Notes: a model not told the origin generated them from the sequence alone. 64,000 nucleotides of DNA from Melitaea cinxia (GCF_905220565.1 NC_059396.1:17543206-17607205), one strand, 5' to 3'. Shown: positions 9,561 to 21,380, counted from the first letter of the stretch. Program-made: numbers and translations.

Positions 9561-12034
9561 TCGTATATAAATCATAATAAATTCAATTTTCAAATTGATA
9601 TGAATTGTTTTTAAAACTTTTAAATTAAATAATAAATAAATATTGATGGCGTTAAGTATCGTAAGGATTGCTTCAAAAAATTTAGGAATCACTCCCTATG
9701 GAAACATTACTTATTTAAGGGAAATAAAAATGTAAATGATTACTTATGCGTCGCCTGGGAGTCGATCAGGAACGCCGGGGTCAATTTGTCAATCCCAATT
9801 CTAGGCTAACTGACAGCGCGTCTCAAGAGTAGGACCAAAGTAGCCTACGATTTGCTTTACGATTTCTGAATTCATTCCAAATGTGTACCTGTAATTTATA
9901 ATATCTAAAAAATCAAATGATGTATACCTCAGTTTATCTAATTAGTAGCAAATTTAGTAGGTATTTAGCTAGTATATTTTAATAAAAATAAAAAAAAAAA
10001 TATTAAAAAGTTAAAAACGTACGAAATTTAAAAAGAGAGAATTTTAAATCAAAACAGTAACAACATAATGTTTTTAATATTATCGAGATATCGAGAATTT
10101 TGCGATAAACGCTAGCACATTAACAACATTCCTTGTCGCCCCTTCAATGAAGTGATATGACGCATTAGCTGATATATGAACACACCCTATGACGTGAATA
10201 AAGGATTTATAATTCGATTTTTCCCGTAACAAATCAGGCCTGTATTGTTTGCTCGAGTTATTGAACTTCAAGATAAGACGAGTAGCGTTTTCACATTTAA
10301 ATAAGTCCATTACACCGAATATTTTGATTCCAAATTTAAAAATTTAACTCAGACACCTATTCTATTCTTCAAGAATATGCTCGTAGGTGTTTGCTCGAGT
10401 TATCGATGCTCGAGATACGGTGTACCCAGCGGCTCTGTTTTTCACGTCCGTTATAGGGTTACAATGAAGCTTATTCTAGAATAAAGGATCTAGTGTTAAG
10501 ACATGAGTTTGTCGTTCATACATTCCGCGTTAAAAGGATGAAAATATTTGTTGTGATAATATTATAACTTATGAACGTCTCTTTATATACTTGACGACAT
10601 TTTTTTTGAAATAATTTTACCCTATCCTACTAATGTTTACCCTATCCTACTGATGTTTGTTACTTTTCCATTATTATTCTTCTATTACGTAGATAGCAAG
10701 ACTAACAGATAGGTTACTTCTCAACTTTTCGAAATTTCCACTGCAACGCGGAAAAAATCGTGAGGCGCAGCTAATAAAACATTAAAATGCAGATCTAAGC
10801 AACTAATGCTTTTGTTAATTGAGTAACTCTTATTTCCGTAGATAAGGTTCGTAGCAACTATTTGGCCTTCTTGTTTTCAAACGTTGTTCTACGATAAATA
10901 TTAATATGTAGTTTCAAATTTAATATGTACGGGAGATACTTATTTATTTTTAAGTAATATGACTTCACTGAACTTGACTTAACTTCGAGATACTAATTAT
11001 AGATTAAAAATATACCTATGTTCATTTAACTGCGGTTTTGAATTAAAATTCATTAATCGAATGTATGCAATGTGAAGGCAATTCAGTACAAAGAAATTAA
11101 TTATAGAATTTAATGCATTATGCATTGTTTTTAATTGATATTTATTAATTAGTTTGATTATTTTAATAAACTTTATGTTTAATTTTATTTTCTTAAAGGT
11201 TAATTACAGACATAAGTAGGTCACAAATAAGTTTTTTCATTAAGTCATTTGCTTTTAATAAAACATTTTTTTTTTGTCTAAAAAAATCAGTTCTATGGAA
11301 ATATAATCTTGTTTGAGTACAAGATTCCGTTACTGTTACGTATCTTTATCATCACACCAATACTTACTGAATATTCAAAAAAAAAGTTATAAGAATAGCT
11401 AAAGGATTAAAAGGAAACCTTTTCTTTCTTTTAAGATAGGAAAACTCTCTTAATGGTATTAAATACGGTAAAGTTGTAAAATAAATTTTGATAAACAGCT
11501 GACATCCATATAATTAATTTGACAATTCTGAGAAAGGCCTTATCACAACATTGTCGGTTACATTATCTGTGCAGCGCTGCGGTAAGCAAAGTTTTAGGGT
11601 ACAATTACTTTAACCCACAAATCAAGTATACAGTTCCGAAGGTCATCGAACCCGAGACCCGTAACATCATGTATGAAATATCAGACAAAGCCCAGTGGGG
11701 TTGAAGACGATCCCTTCTAAGGTTGTAATCTTCAATAAACTTCACTGAGCTGAATACAAATTTCTTTAGCACTTTGTAAATCTATTATATACATAACAAA
11801 TATAATATTTATGTATCTTTTAATGCGTTACGTGTTACCTTCAGTTCATGTTAGTTGGTATTCAAATAAACGATAATATCATATTTGAACGTGATTAGTT
11901 TTTTTCAATATCGAATATGAATGAAAAATAAATATATTTTATAGGAAACGAAAAACATTACATTACAAAAAAAAAAATATTTTACTGAATTCATTAATAA
12001 AAATAAACAGCGAGTACTCTACAAGGCGTTTTAA
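9561..12034. other. 2.5 kb without gene or clear mobile element
   Basis: AT-rich. It contains one short tandem duplication (10616-10655) and two copies of GTTTGCTCGAGTTAT (near 10239 and 10389). The one longer forward frame (11519-11704) has no recognisable motif and I do not treat it as a gene. Confidence 0.5.
10616..10655. repeat. Tandem duplication, 2 x 20 bp
   Basis: TTTACCCTATCCTACTAATG is followed directly by the same 20-mer with one A-to-G change. Confidence 0.9.
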
Positions 12035-12350
12035 TCTATAAAAATAAATAAAATTGGAGTGTCTGTTTTTAATATTAAAATAACCGCTTTTCACTAAATT
12101 CAAATGTACACGGTACATATAACAAAATTACATTTTTTTATCATTTTTGTCTATCTGTCTGTTTGTTTGTTCTGGCTAATCTCTGAAATGGCTGGACCGA
12201 TTTTGACGGGACCTTTGGCAGATAGCTGATGTAATAGGGACTAGCTTGGGCTACTTTTATTTTAGATTTTTTTATTTACTTACTACTCTGCGATCTGAAC
12301 AACAACTATTTTGTTAAATTCCACGCGGACGAAGTCCCAGGCACAGCTAG
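12035..12350 (+). mobile_element. Heli-1 non-autonomous Helitron
   Basis: Starts TCTATAAAAATAAATAAAAT after A (12034) and ends GGCACAGCTAG before T (12351). Collinear with 8439-8765 along its whole length, including TCTGGCTAATCTCTGAAA and CAGATAGCTGATGTAAT, with a small internal deletion. Confidence 0.88.
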
Positions 12351-13533
12351 TTAAATCAATAAATATACCGATACAAAATAAAGCTGATTAAATGAAAATG
12401 TATGAATGGTAGAATGAATAGCAGAGCCTATTGACAGATCCAATAAAAACAAAAATTCTTTGATATTTCTCGTGTGTCTATTTAATAAAAGAAGGTAAAA
12501 ATCTATAAGCAGCCAGTATCGTCTAGTCTATAAATAAATCTGAATACAAAGAAACATAAATACATAACAGACATTAAAAATACATATTTTAAATTGGAAA
12601 TTTAAAGTAAATGTAACAATATTTCATCCGCTCTTGTACGTATTAACAACAATGACAGAGCACAAGTCACTCCCGTGAATAAGTTATTAATATTTACATT
12701 TTATTAAATTTCTCACGTTCGACTTGCCCCGATGACGCCGTCGCGATAAGTGTACATGTACAGGGGATTCGACACAGTGAAGTAACTGAGCGATGCGATA
12801 AAATACTATTTTGTTGCTTTATTATTTGTCAATAATTGGGGTTTTTTATTCTTTTACTTTTTTTATACTTTTTCATCATTTTTATTTTTTTTGTAAGGAT
12901 AAAATAATAATTTCAATTGACAGTGTAAATGGGATTTTACTAGAATCGTACGTTTTAGCGTAACTGAGCGAAGTTCATGTCATCATATGACACTATATTT
13001 CTATTACTTTTTTTGTCATATTTTTGTTGCCATTTGTAAGCATATTAAAATTTATCTTAGTAGGTAGTGCAATCTAAAATTTTTATTCCATAAAAGCACT
13101 GTATCAAGTTGTCCAAATTGACATCATGTAAGTATAAAGCAATAACTTTGACATTAGGATTAGATTTTTACAATACTTTGTAATAAATAGATGAAAAAAC
13201 ATTTTTAAACTTTTTCGACGCGTCATGCAACTTAAAAATGTCATAACAGTTACAGCATACTTTCGTAACGAAAACTGTTCGTTTCGGTATCGTTTCGCTT
13301 AGTTATACCGCTGTGTTCAAGCTTTAAATATCATTATGTATTTATATTTCATGCATACATTGATTTTAAACGACATATAATTAATAATTTAACCGATAAT
13401 ATATATTTTAATTGTTAATAAGTTATAGAACCGTTACAAATACTGCTTAAATGCTTATATATATTTTATGTAATCTGATAAATATTGAAACACGATTGTG
13501 TCGTCAGCATTTTTAAATCAATCTTTACTATAA
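12351..13533. other. No gene or known repeat seen
   Basis: AT-rich. A somewhat CG-richer patch lies at 12719-12800 (CCCCGATGACGCCGTCGCGA), with no coding potential I can defend. Confidence 0.5.
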
Positions 13534-13771
13534 GGGCCTGTCTCACCAGTTGTGGATACAGTTTATCCATCAGATTACGAATATACCTTAACAGTATGAG
13601 GTAGATAGAATAGGCCACTAGTGCCTGTTCCACCTCACTAAACTAAAACTTTCAATTTTAAATTTCGAATACAAATATCACAAATAAACTGGAATGGTGA
13701 AAAAGAAAAATACTTCATAAAGTTTTATCTGTTGGATACCGTCATGTGTCAAATAACGGTATCGGCAAACG
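13534..13771. mobile_element. MITE-F, right end lost
   Basis: Begins GGGCCTGTCTCACCAGTTGTGGATA and follows MITE-F (14459-14712) through AGTTTATC, TTGGATACCGTCATG.GTCAAATA.CG and ATCGGCAAAC. Similarity then stops, so the right inverted terminus is missing. Confidence 0.75.
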
Positions 13772-13798
13772 ATTCTAGTATATTGGTGCGAAAATATA

Positions 13799-14148
13799 TA
13801 TTACGCTTTTCAGCCTGTACTATCCCACTACTGTGCATAGGCCTCTTTCCCCGTGTAGGAGAAGGATCATAGCTTAATCCACCACGCTGCTCCAATGCGG
13901 GTTGGCGGATATATTCCCTACTATGAGTAACGATCGCTATCAGGTGTACATGATAACAACCGGGACCGACGGCTTAACTTGCTCTCTGAGGCACGGTGGG
14001 GAGACCCACAAGGACTACGCAAACACGCAGACCACGGCAAACACCTGTATGGCCAATACAAATGTTTGTCATGTGCGGGGATCGAACCCGCAACCGCCAA
14101 TGCAACAGGTACAATCCATGGCTGTGACCGTTGCGCCAACGCGGCGTC
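13799..14148 (-). mobile_element. SINE-D1, full length, with target-site duplication
   Basis: Complete element on the minus strand: A box GTTGGCGCAACGGTCACAGC, B box GGTTCGATCCCCG (a GGGATCGAACCC block is visible on the plus strand near 14080) and the full D1 tail. It is flanked by the 8-bp duplication AAAATATA (13791-13798, 14149-14156). It lies between the two MITE-F copies. Frames across it on both strands are artefacts of the SINE. Confidence 0.9.
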
Positions 14149-14458
14149 AAAATATACCTGTATATTAACACCGCCACAATTGTAGGTTTAATTTCTATTT
14201 GGAGAAGACTTGTGTTAATTTATTACAAAAAAAAAAACATTATAGTAAATAAATGAATGAATTATACAAACAATTTTATCAACTGATTGATATTGCTGAT
14301 TATGGTACAATGACTGATAATATTCGATTTACGTTTTTGTTTATAGCGTATAATATATAAGACTTATTTATTTTGAATTGTTTCTTATTAATTCAGCAAC
14401 AAATTATCATATTGTTTTTATATCATACAACAAGATATTTGTACAAAACATTTAGTTA

Positions 14459-14712
14459 GGGGCTGTTCCACCAGTTATGGATAAAGTTTATCCTGCAAAT
14501 AAGTTACGATTAGACTTTAACAGCAGTATATAGGACATTAGGACCTGTTTCATCTCAATCAACAAACTACAAGTTTTAAGTTCATATTTGCGAAAAGAAA
14601 ATACCATAAATACAGTGAAATTTTTGTGTAAAGTGTAATATATCAAAAACTTTAATCTGTTGAATATCGTCATCCGTCAAATAGCGTTATCGCCAACTGG
14701 TGAAGCAGGTTC
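14459..14712. mobile_element. MITE-F, complete, TTA target duplication
   Basis: The imperfect terminal inverted repeats share the core TTCACCAGTT/CCACCAGTT (left GGGGCTGTTCCACCAGTT, right complement GAACCTGCTTCACCAGTT). Direct TTA repeats flank it (14456-14458, 14713-14715). A 3-bp TWA duplication fits the PIF/Harbinger superfamily. No transposase is encoded. Confidence 0.72.
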
Positions 14713-14715
14713 TTA

Positions 14716-15631
14716 TTAACTTTCAAGATAAGCCGTAAATGCGAAGTGAATTTTTTAATTATTATTCTAATTATTAGTCTAAGTAAAGAGAAAAAGCCTT
14801 CCTGTGCACAGAAAAGGTTACATACCCACAGGGTTGATTGTTCCAAAGGTTCCATATCTTTATTATTTTTAATCAATGTTCATATACACATATATATATA
14901 TACCTACAAATTTATTGAAATATTAACTTAAAGACCAAATACCAGGAGCGAATAGCAGAGTCATCGCTAACAACCCCAACAGACGATCTCAATTAATTGA
15001 GGTATCGAAATACAACTCAAGTGGAACCGCAAACTAGTAGGTATAACAAAATATTAATGTCATCACAAAGTATACACACTATTGCAACAAGTTCGTTTTG
15101 TAACAATTACCGTATTCAACTCAACTTGTTTACGCCACGTCCCTGTTTCACATTTAGATAACCGGTTTGGCGACCGGCAGAAATGAACTTGGAATATTTA
15201 CGCTACCTTCTAAAAGATTAAAAAATTATATACGGTCGTTTTCAATATATATATCTCTGGTTTTGCTTACTAGCTATACATTTTTGACACAATTCGTATG
15301 GAATTTACATCAAAATACTATTTCTAGTAAGCAAAATCAGAGAAGGTATTGAGTCTGTCCGTTAGTTTCTAAGAATGATTCTTATGAATGGAGTAATACC
15401 TATATAATATATAGCTGATGTTGAGTTTTTAGCTTGCTTTTTCTTGTTCAACCGGTTCTATTAAGTTATAATGTGAGAATGTTATGCAAAGAATAAATTT
15501 TATGTGAATTCACATGAAATCGTAGTCGAATACAAGCTAGATACATTAATTAAACAAATGAATATTGTATATACCATTTTAAAGATAATATATATGTATA
15601 TATTGTACAAAAATCAGTTTAATAGAAGCAG
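14716..15631. other. No gene or known repeat seen
   Basis: AT-rich, with a short TA tract at 14886-14901. Confidence 0.5.
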
Positions 15632-15642
15632 TAGGTACTTTA

Positions 15643-15709
15643 AGCTGATCCTTCTCCTACACGGGGAAAGAGGCCTATGCCCAGTAGTGGGATATTACAG
15701 GCTGAAGCG
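15643..15709 (+). mobile_element. 5'-truncated SINE-D1 with 11-bp target duplication
   Basis: Only the last 67 bases of the D1 tail are present (CTGATCCTTCTCCTACACGG to GGCTGAAGCG). They are flanked by TAGGTACTTTA (15632-15642) and TAGATACTTTA (15710-15720). The severe 5' truncation combined with a target duplication shows that reverse transcription starts at the D1 3' end. Confidence 0.85.
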
Positions 15710-15739
15710 TAGATACTTTAGGCACATTAAGTTAAATCA

Positions 15740-15845
15740 TCCCCCAAGACGCAGTAGAGCTGCGTGTTGGATTAAGCTTCAATTATTCTCCTACATAGAG
15801 AAAAAGGCGTACGCCCAGTAGTGGGATGTTATAGGCTGAATGCGT
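15740..15845 (+). mobile_element. Second, older 5'-truncated SINE-D1
   Basis: A more diverged D1 tail (GGATTAAGCTTC, TTCTCCTACATAGAG, CCCAGTAGTGGGATGTTATA) with its own perfect 10-bp duplication AGTTAAATCA (15730-15739, 15846-15855). It is independent of the neighbouring copy, since the duplications differ. Confidence 0.82.
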
Positions 15846-15855
15846 AGTTAAATCA

Positions 15856-16052
15856 CGCAATTGTACCATGTAAGGTGTTCAATTAAATGCCCCTTGCTTG
15901 TATTAACTCTGCATATCGCAAAATTTAGTTCGAAAAAAATCGAGATTTTGTATCTACACAGATTTCCTTTAATAAATTCATTTCACTTTAAAAATATTAA
16001 TTACATTCGTCGATCATAGTTTGATAATTGCTTGCAGTTTAATTTCAGCAAT
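15856..16052. other. Spacer, nothing recognised
   Basis: AT-rich. Confidence 0.5.
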
Positions 16053-16055
16053 TAA

Positions 16056-16178
16056 CGCCGAGTTGTTGAATTTAAGTTGAGATCAAACTAATTTAATCAC
16101 AAGAATTTCATACAATTCTTGCGATTAAATTAGTTTAATCACTACTTAAATTTTAATTTCTTTTCGTGCAACTCGGCG
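16056..16178. mobile_element. MITE-G, 123-bp foldback element, TAA target duplication
   Basis: The termini CGCCGAGTTG and CAACTCGGCG are perfect inverted repeats. The centre is a second long inverted repeat (about 23 bp per arm, one mismatch) around AAACTAATTTAATC, so the whole unit folds into a hairpin. Direct TAA flanks (16053-16055, 16179-16181) suit a PIF/Harbinger-type MITE. Confidence 0.8.
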
Positions 16179-16181
16179 TAA

Positions 16182-17397
16182 GTATTCCTATAAAAAAAAA
16201 TCATACCAAATTTTGTAGAGAAAAATCATTAGGGATGTATCCGTAATTGCAGAACGCACCTCACCTGTAAACAAAAGAAAATAAAACATTAGATTTTTGG
16301 TGCCTATACATACTAGTTTGATAAGAATAATTATGTCTCAAATTGATTTGTTTATAGTCGATTTACTCTAAAACGACTAAGCCGATTTTAAATTAATTTA
16401 ACTGTTAGAAAGCTACAACATCATCGAACACAATAGGCTATAAAACATCACCATATGTATTTATATATTATATTACTAAAATTTATATTTAAAAACACAG
16501 TTATAAAATTACGAATAGAAACTCGTTTGAACCGTGCCTACCGCGCGAGGTACGACCAATAAGGAATACTTATTACCTATATTTACCTTACCTAAATTAG
16601 TCATATATTTCGCAATACAAGGGCGGAATATCGTTATCGGAGTATTATCGACGACTATCGACTTTTATCGGTCGACGACACGTGTAACGATTTCTGTGTC
16701 AGATACGATACGGCGTGTTTGTTCAACAAATATTGTCAATGCGTCAATTCTTTGATGTTTTATTTTATTTTGGTAAATGAAAATATTGGTTGGAACGCTT
16801 ATGCACGGTTAAGTAAGTGTTTCGCAAGTATAGTCACTTTAGAACTGTAAAAAAGGTCTTTAATTATTTAGGTCATAAGAACTATCACTTGGAAGTCCAT
16901 AGTTACTTCTTGCAAGTAAGCATATAAGAAGTATATACGCATTACATAAAGATATTATATAAAAAAAATCTTATCGAATGAACCGATAGCCCTAGTGAAT
17001 ATTAATTTGTATATGGATCAGTGGAACAACGTCTAATTTTTCTCCTTTACATAAAATTCCTGTCCCATTCCTCTTGGAAAGTTCAAACAAGCGTTAATAA
17101 TGAGACATGACTTGATACTAGCGAATTCTTATCAAATGAGGTTATCCGCATTATTAATGCGAATGATAATTATTAGATAACATAACCTGCTTTCAAGACG
17201 AAATATGATGCAGAAAGTTAATTTTAAATCTAAAGATTGCAGGTTAAACTGTTATTAATAAAATGTAATTATATTATTTTTTCTTAGGAATTTTTATATT
17301 TCAAGAAACTACTATTTTTTAATAATATTATTTAACATTTTCTTCAAGGAATAGATTTTTTCTTTGCTTGTATGTATATCTTTATTATTCATTTATT
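16182..17397. other. Mostly unannotated; one cluster of TATCG words
   Basis: AT-rich except for 16520-16745, which has higher CG density and a cluster of TATCG/TTATCG words at about 16628-16672. A 73-codon forward frame (16534-16755) crosses this patch but shows no motif, and I do not call it a gene. Confidence 0.45.
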
Positions 17398-17558
17398 CCG
17401 GGGGTTCGGAGACAAACACAATACAGAAAAAAAACTCTCAGACAATCGCAAACATCTATATGGCCTGTGCAAATGATGGCCATGAGCAATAATTTAACCC
17501 ACAAGTGTCGGCGCAACATCCATGCTATGACCGCTACACCAACGAATCGTCCATACAA
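17398..17558 (-). repeat. SINE-D2, diverged
   Basis: Minus strand: a diverged A box (GTTGGTGTAGCGGTCATAGC), a weakened B box, the TTGCACAGGCCATATAGATG block and the TCCGAACCCCCGGA-type D2 end. Confidence 0.65.
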
Positions 17559-17936
17559 AATAATGTAAATTTTAATAAACTCCATTTATATCGATATAAC
17601 ATAAACACACGTTAAATCTAATAAAGTTCAAAATAGCAAAGCCTTCGAAATGGTTTTCGAAGTTTATAAACAATGTATTTAAGGCTCTCGAGCTTTGCAT
17701 GCATGTAGGATGTACGTAGCGTGCATAAATCTTCGGAGCAAACCCGTTTGGTGTTCGGTTATTCTTTTTGTTGCCAGAGCGATGCTGACGTCACCTTCCT
17801 TTTGGGTACATTATTTGTTACGCTATTTTTTTTTGTTTCATTATTTTTTAAATATAAATTATTATGATGTCAAACTTTTAAGAACAATCAATTTACAAAA
17901 CTACAGATTTATTTTTGAATTGAAACTCCTTTATGT
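17559..17936. other. No gene seen; contains one palindromic TGACGTCA
   Basis: The 8-bp sequence TGACGTCA (17786-17793) matches the CREB/ATF consensus, but a single site in intergenic DNA is weak evidence of function. Confidence 0.4.
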
Positions 17937-18160
17937 ACATTTTTGAATATCATATCAAAAATCGCTCCAGCGGGGTTCGAACCTGCGTCTCCGACTGACC
18001 GAGTCGGCGCTCTAGCCAATTAAGCTATGGAACGATGTACCCGCTAGAACGAAATTTTTGATATGATGATTTTATTTTCGGTTTAAGCAAATAAAAGCAA
18101 AAAAAAATCGGTTTTGTTTAAAATTCCTAATGTGTGGGTAACACAAAAATAAAATCGTAC
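17937..18160 (-). mobile_element. Rep-E copy 1: TIR-bearing element that carries a tRNA-like sequence
   Basis: The inverted words ATCATATCAAAAAT (plus strand, left side) and ATTTTTGATATGAT (right side) bracket a 72-nt tRNA cloverleaf. Similarity to the second copy (56398-56632, opposite strand) extends beyond the brackets to the words GTGTGGGTAACACAAAAATAAA and CGTAC. The repeat is therefore larger than a tRNA gene plus chance flanks. Confidence 0.72.
17963..18034 (-). tRNA. tRNA-like sequence, complete cloverleaf, apparent anticodon GGT
   Basis: On the minus strand the 72 nt fold as follows: 7-bp acceptor (CGTTCCA/TGGAGCG, one G-T), D arm GCTT/GAGC with loop AATTGGCTA, 5-bp anticodon stem CCGAC/GTCGG with loop TCGGTCA, and T stem GCAGG/CCCGC (one mismatch) with loop TTCGAAC. 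The apparent anticodon GGT would be threonine, but eukaryotes normally do not use GGT. Position 33 is C rather than U and position 37 is a pyrimidine. It is therefore probably a mobile, tRNA-derived sequence and not a working decoder, although the A and B boxes look usable by RNA polymerase III. Confidence 0.55.
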
Positions 18161-20167
18161 ATACTTCTTTATGTACGCTTGACTTGAGGAGTAAGCTGGT
18201 GAATGCGTGACGAGTGTTACGAAAAGTGTGATCGGGCGAGACGAACCTAGCAAGAGAGAGAGGTGCGAGCACACAGTTTCTTTCTCTCATAGCCAGTTAC
18301 GTTTCGTATATCTAAGATACACAGTAGGCCTATTGTGAAAGAAGTATTTCTTCAGTCGTGTGGTCTAAAGCACACTCGTTTTTTTCCGCTTTCTTCCTTA
18401 AAGCATAGGCACTATTTTCGAATTCCGGATAATCAGATACATATTTTAGACAACTTTCTCAACATCTGTATGTTTATTATACCTAAGTATAGGTTTTTTT
18501 GTAGTGGTATTAGATATGTTCTTTTTATTTCTTGATTTAACAAATTCATTAAGATGAGTAAAATAGTACGAATTCTCTGTAAGATATATCATATCAGAAA
18601 GAAATTCGCAGAATATATAAATTACAAAGCAATCATTAATAACAAATTTTTTTTAAATGTGTTTATTGTTTAAAATGTAGTTGTGGTGTACAATAAAGTA
18701 TAAATAAATAAATAAATAATAATAAATAAACAAAATTAAGTTCTTCAATCAATTGAAAATATCTGCTTTATGATAAAATTTCGAATCAAAATGCACGAAG
18801 TACTCATAATATACAGTTTTGTAGATAAAAAAGTGTTCGTGACAACGATACGGGGACATTTTAAATATGTCACTTTGTCTTAGTAAAGTGGCGGTTAAAC
18901 AATGTGTGGTAGCACGAACCGAATACACGCGTTGGTAACAGAGAACGACGAATTCGAACCACGCTTGAGTGAATTGTGCTAAATGAAAAGTATAACAAGT
19001 TTGTTTGTAATCGCCATACTGTGTATAGACGAATATATGCCTATATGATTTGCTATTTATTCTAAAATCATTCATTGCCCAGATTGAGAAAAATGTTGCG
19101 CTTGTAATTTTGGAATTTAAGTTTATCCAGCTTATATTTTAACTAGGGACCACCTAGACATCGACTCACGTTCTTTGCTTAGTCACATCGCCTTCATATC
19201 CGTGTATGCATCACGCCACTATTCATCTTATGTTTACAATATTGCCACAAACCAAGATAACAAGTAATTTGATGGAAATTACAACATACTCATACTGACA
19301 TACATTACATTAAGTGTGCTCAAATATGCTTTCTTTAATCCTGAAATGGTAGGCAAAACTAATTCCCATACAATCTACATGTGTGCCATTAGCTAGATTA
19401 AACCGTGTTTATATGGTATGGCTTATACAGGCTCGTGCAGTGTCATTTAACCGAACCTTAACACGTATGAATTTTTTCGTATAAAGAATATTGTCGCACA
19501 TGATACAGTGTCTGTTATTGCGGTTCATCTGTCGGCGATGAATATTTATTCAAGTTGCAAACAAATGAACGTCGTTTTGGGTAAGGAAATGGATGCCAGA
19601 GTGGGGTATTACATGTATTATAGTATTTTTGAAACGTTTAGTAGGGTTTCATCATCACATATAGAAGCGTTTATTCTTGTCTGCCTTTTTTACTGATTTA
19701 TTTATTATAATAACTTTTTTGTATTAATCTTATGAACAAAAATGTCATAAATAGGTACTGAGTATGTTAAATACGAATTGATTTTCATATATTTATACGG
19801 CACTGTCGCAAATATACGAGTCACACTATCGTAAAGTATATTTCTATATAAGCATCGCATCAAAAACTTGTAACACATTCAAAAATAACATTTCAATTTA
19901 TATACTAAATTGTTTGAAATTCCACAAAATGGTTTCCGCCACAATGGTTTCTACCATCGTAACAATAACAAACATCCGTAGATGGCAGGTCGACTATTAT
20001 TAGATAACCTAGTTATGACAGATTTACACGGAGAAATTAGCATCTCAAATCAAACTTCCGCATGCTATTATCGTTATACAGCAGTAACACATTAGCTCAC
20101 GTTGATTAAACACGCCAAGGTGTTAGATGTATCAACTATAGCTACTAATACCTATGTATACTACTTA
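18161..20167. other. 2 kb without gene or clear element
   Basis: AT-rich apart from 18175-18300 (a GA-rich, GC-richer patch with GAGAGAGAG). An AAAT-type simple repeat lies at 18699-18735. No supported frame. Confidence 0.5.
18699..18735. repeat. (AAAT)n-type simple repeat
   Basis: Repeated AAATA units, imperfect. Confidence 0.8.
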
Positions 20168-20322
20168 TCTATATTAATAATATAACGCTGTTTGTTTAAC
20201 AGCGCTAGTTACGGGAATTTCTGGTTCGAATTGAAAAAATATTTTTAAGTCAGATAGCCCATTAGGCCATAGGCTATATTTTTTCCTCTTATTAATGTGG
20301 GCGAAACCGAGGGGCCAGCTAG
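20168..20322 (+). mobile_element. Short non-autonomous Helitron
   Basis: Starts TCTATATTAATAATATAACG after A (20167) and ends GGGGCCAGCTAG before T (20323). The 155-bp unit has Helitron termini and lacks a duplication. Its interior differs from Heli-1 and Heli-2. Confidence 0.75.
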
Positions 20323-20832
20323 TATTTAATATACGTACAAATAAAATTGCTTAATTTTTCATGTCTGAACATTTCTTTATATGAATACGTTTATGGGCTG
20401 AAGCGCGTTGGTAATTTTTTTAAAGTTCTTTTTTACTATTTTTCTGTTGATTAAGGTCAGTTAAAGGTTATATTATTTTATCGCTATTTGTAGAAATTGA
20501 GATAAGTTAAAATTAAAAATGAACAAAGTCAAGCTAATTCGAATGTTTTCAAATCTATATCACATTAGTTATTTATATTATTATAATATCTTTAAATTTT
20601 TTCTTTATTTTTGTAACAGGAATTTACAGAAGTCGTGAAGGTTCGACAAACATCAATTTTTATTCAATTTAATATAATATGAATTATAAATATATCTTTC
20701 AAATTGTAATTTTTATTGAATCTAAAAGCTACAATTTTTTATAAAATTGAGAATTAAAAACGATAACAATTTTCTGTTTGCCCTTGACGTTTTGTAAAAA
20801 TGATTTCTCTTTTATTAAAATTAATAAAAAGT
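20323..20832. other. No gene or known repeat seen
   Basis: AT-rich. Confidence 0.5.
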
Positions 20833-20840
20833 AATAAGAA

Positions 20841-21195
20841 ATTCGACGCCGCGTTGGCGCAACGGTTACAGCCATGGATTGTACCTGTTGCGCTGGCGGT
20901 TGCGGCTTCGATTCCCGCACATGTGCAACATTTGTATTTTCCATACAGGTGTTTGCCGTGGTCTGGGTGTTTGTGCAGTCTTTGTGGGTCTCCCCACCGA
21001 GCCTTGGAGAGCACGTTAACCCGTCGGTCCCGGTTGTTATCATGTACACCTGATAGCGATCGTTACTCATAGTAGGGAATATATCCGCCAACCCGCATTG
21101 GAGCAGCGTGGTGGATTAAGCTATGATCCTTCTCCAACATCGGGAAAGAGGCCTATGCCCAGTAGTTAGTGGGATATTACAGGCTGAAGCGAGCG
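20841..21195 (+). mobile_element. SINE-D1, full length, 8-bp target duplication
   Basis: Plus-strand copy and the clearest example: A box GCGTTGGCGCAACGG (about 20851-20865), B box region GGTTGCGGCTTCGATTCCCG (one substitution in the core), the GGTCTGGGTGTTTGTGC block, and the LINE-like tail ending at GGCTGAAGCGAGCG. The flanking duplication AATAAGAA lies at 20833-20840 and 21196-21203. It has a small local duplication (AGTAGTTAGTGGG) in the tail. Confidence 0.9.
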
Positions 21196-21380
21196 AATAA
21201 GAATTGTTGGTATATTTATAATAGCAGTGATTTCTTTATTTCCCCTCTTTTAAATCTTGGTATTGCTATGAACAATTGCCATTTAAATAACCTATCATTT
21301 TCTATATTAATATTTTCTTCATACTCATGGTGTTGAAGATGATTTTTATAATTTTTACTGAGGTTGGATACGGTAATATG

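Noticed and set aside
11519..11704. 61-codon frame, and a GGGTTCGATGACC B-box-like word on the minus strand (tRNA or SINE)
   Set aside because: No A box at the right distance and no fold; the frame has no recognisable motif.
16534..16755. 73-codon frame as a small gene
   Set aside because: No domain, no copy and no splice or promoter context; frame length is compatible with chance in a CG-richer patch.
16807..16925. Possible MITE with inverted TTGCAAGTA/CGCAAGTATAG ends
   Set aside because: The inverted match is short and interrupted, and no target duplication is visible.
20729..21091. 120-codon minus-strand frame
   Set aside because: It is the antisense of SINE-D1 plus flank. The same frame appears in other SINE-D copies and changes with every indel.
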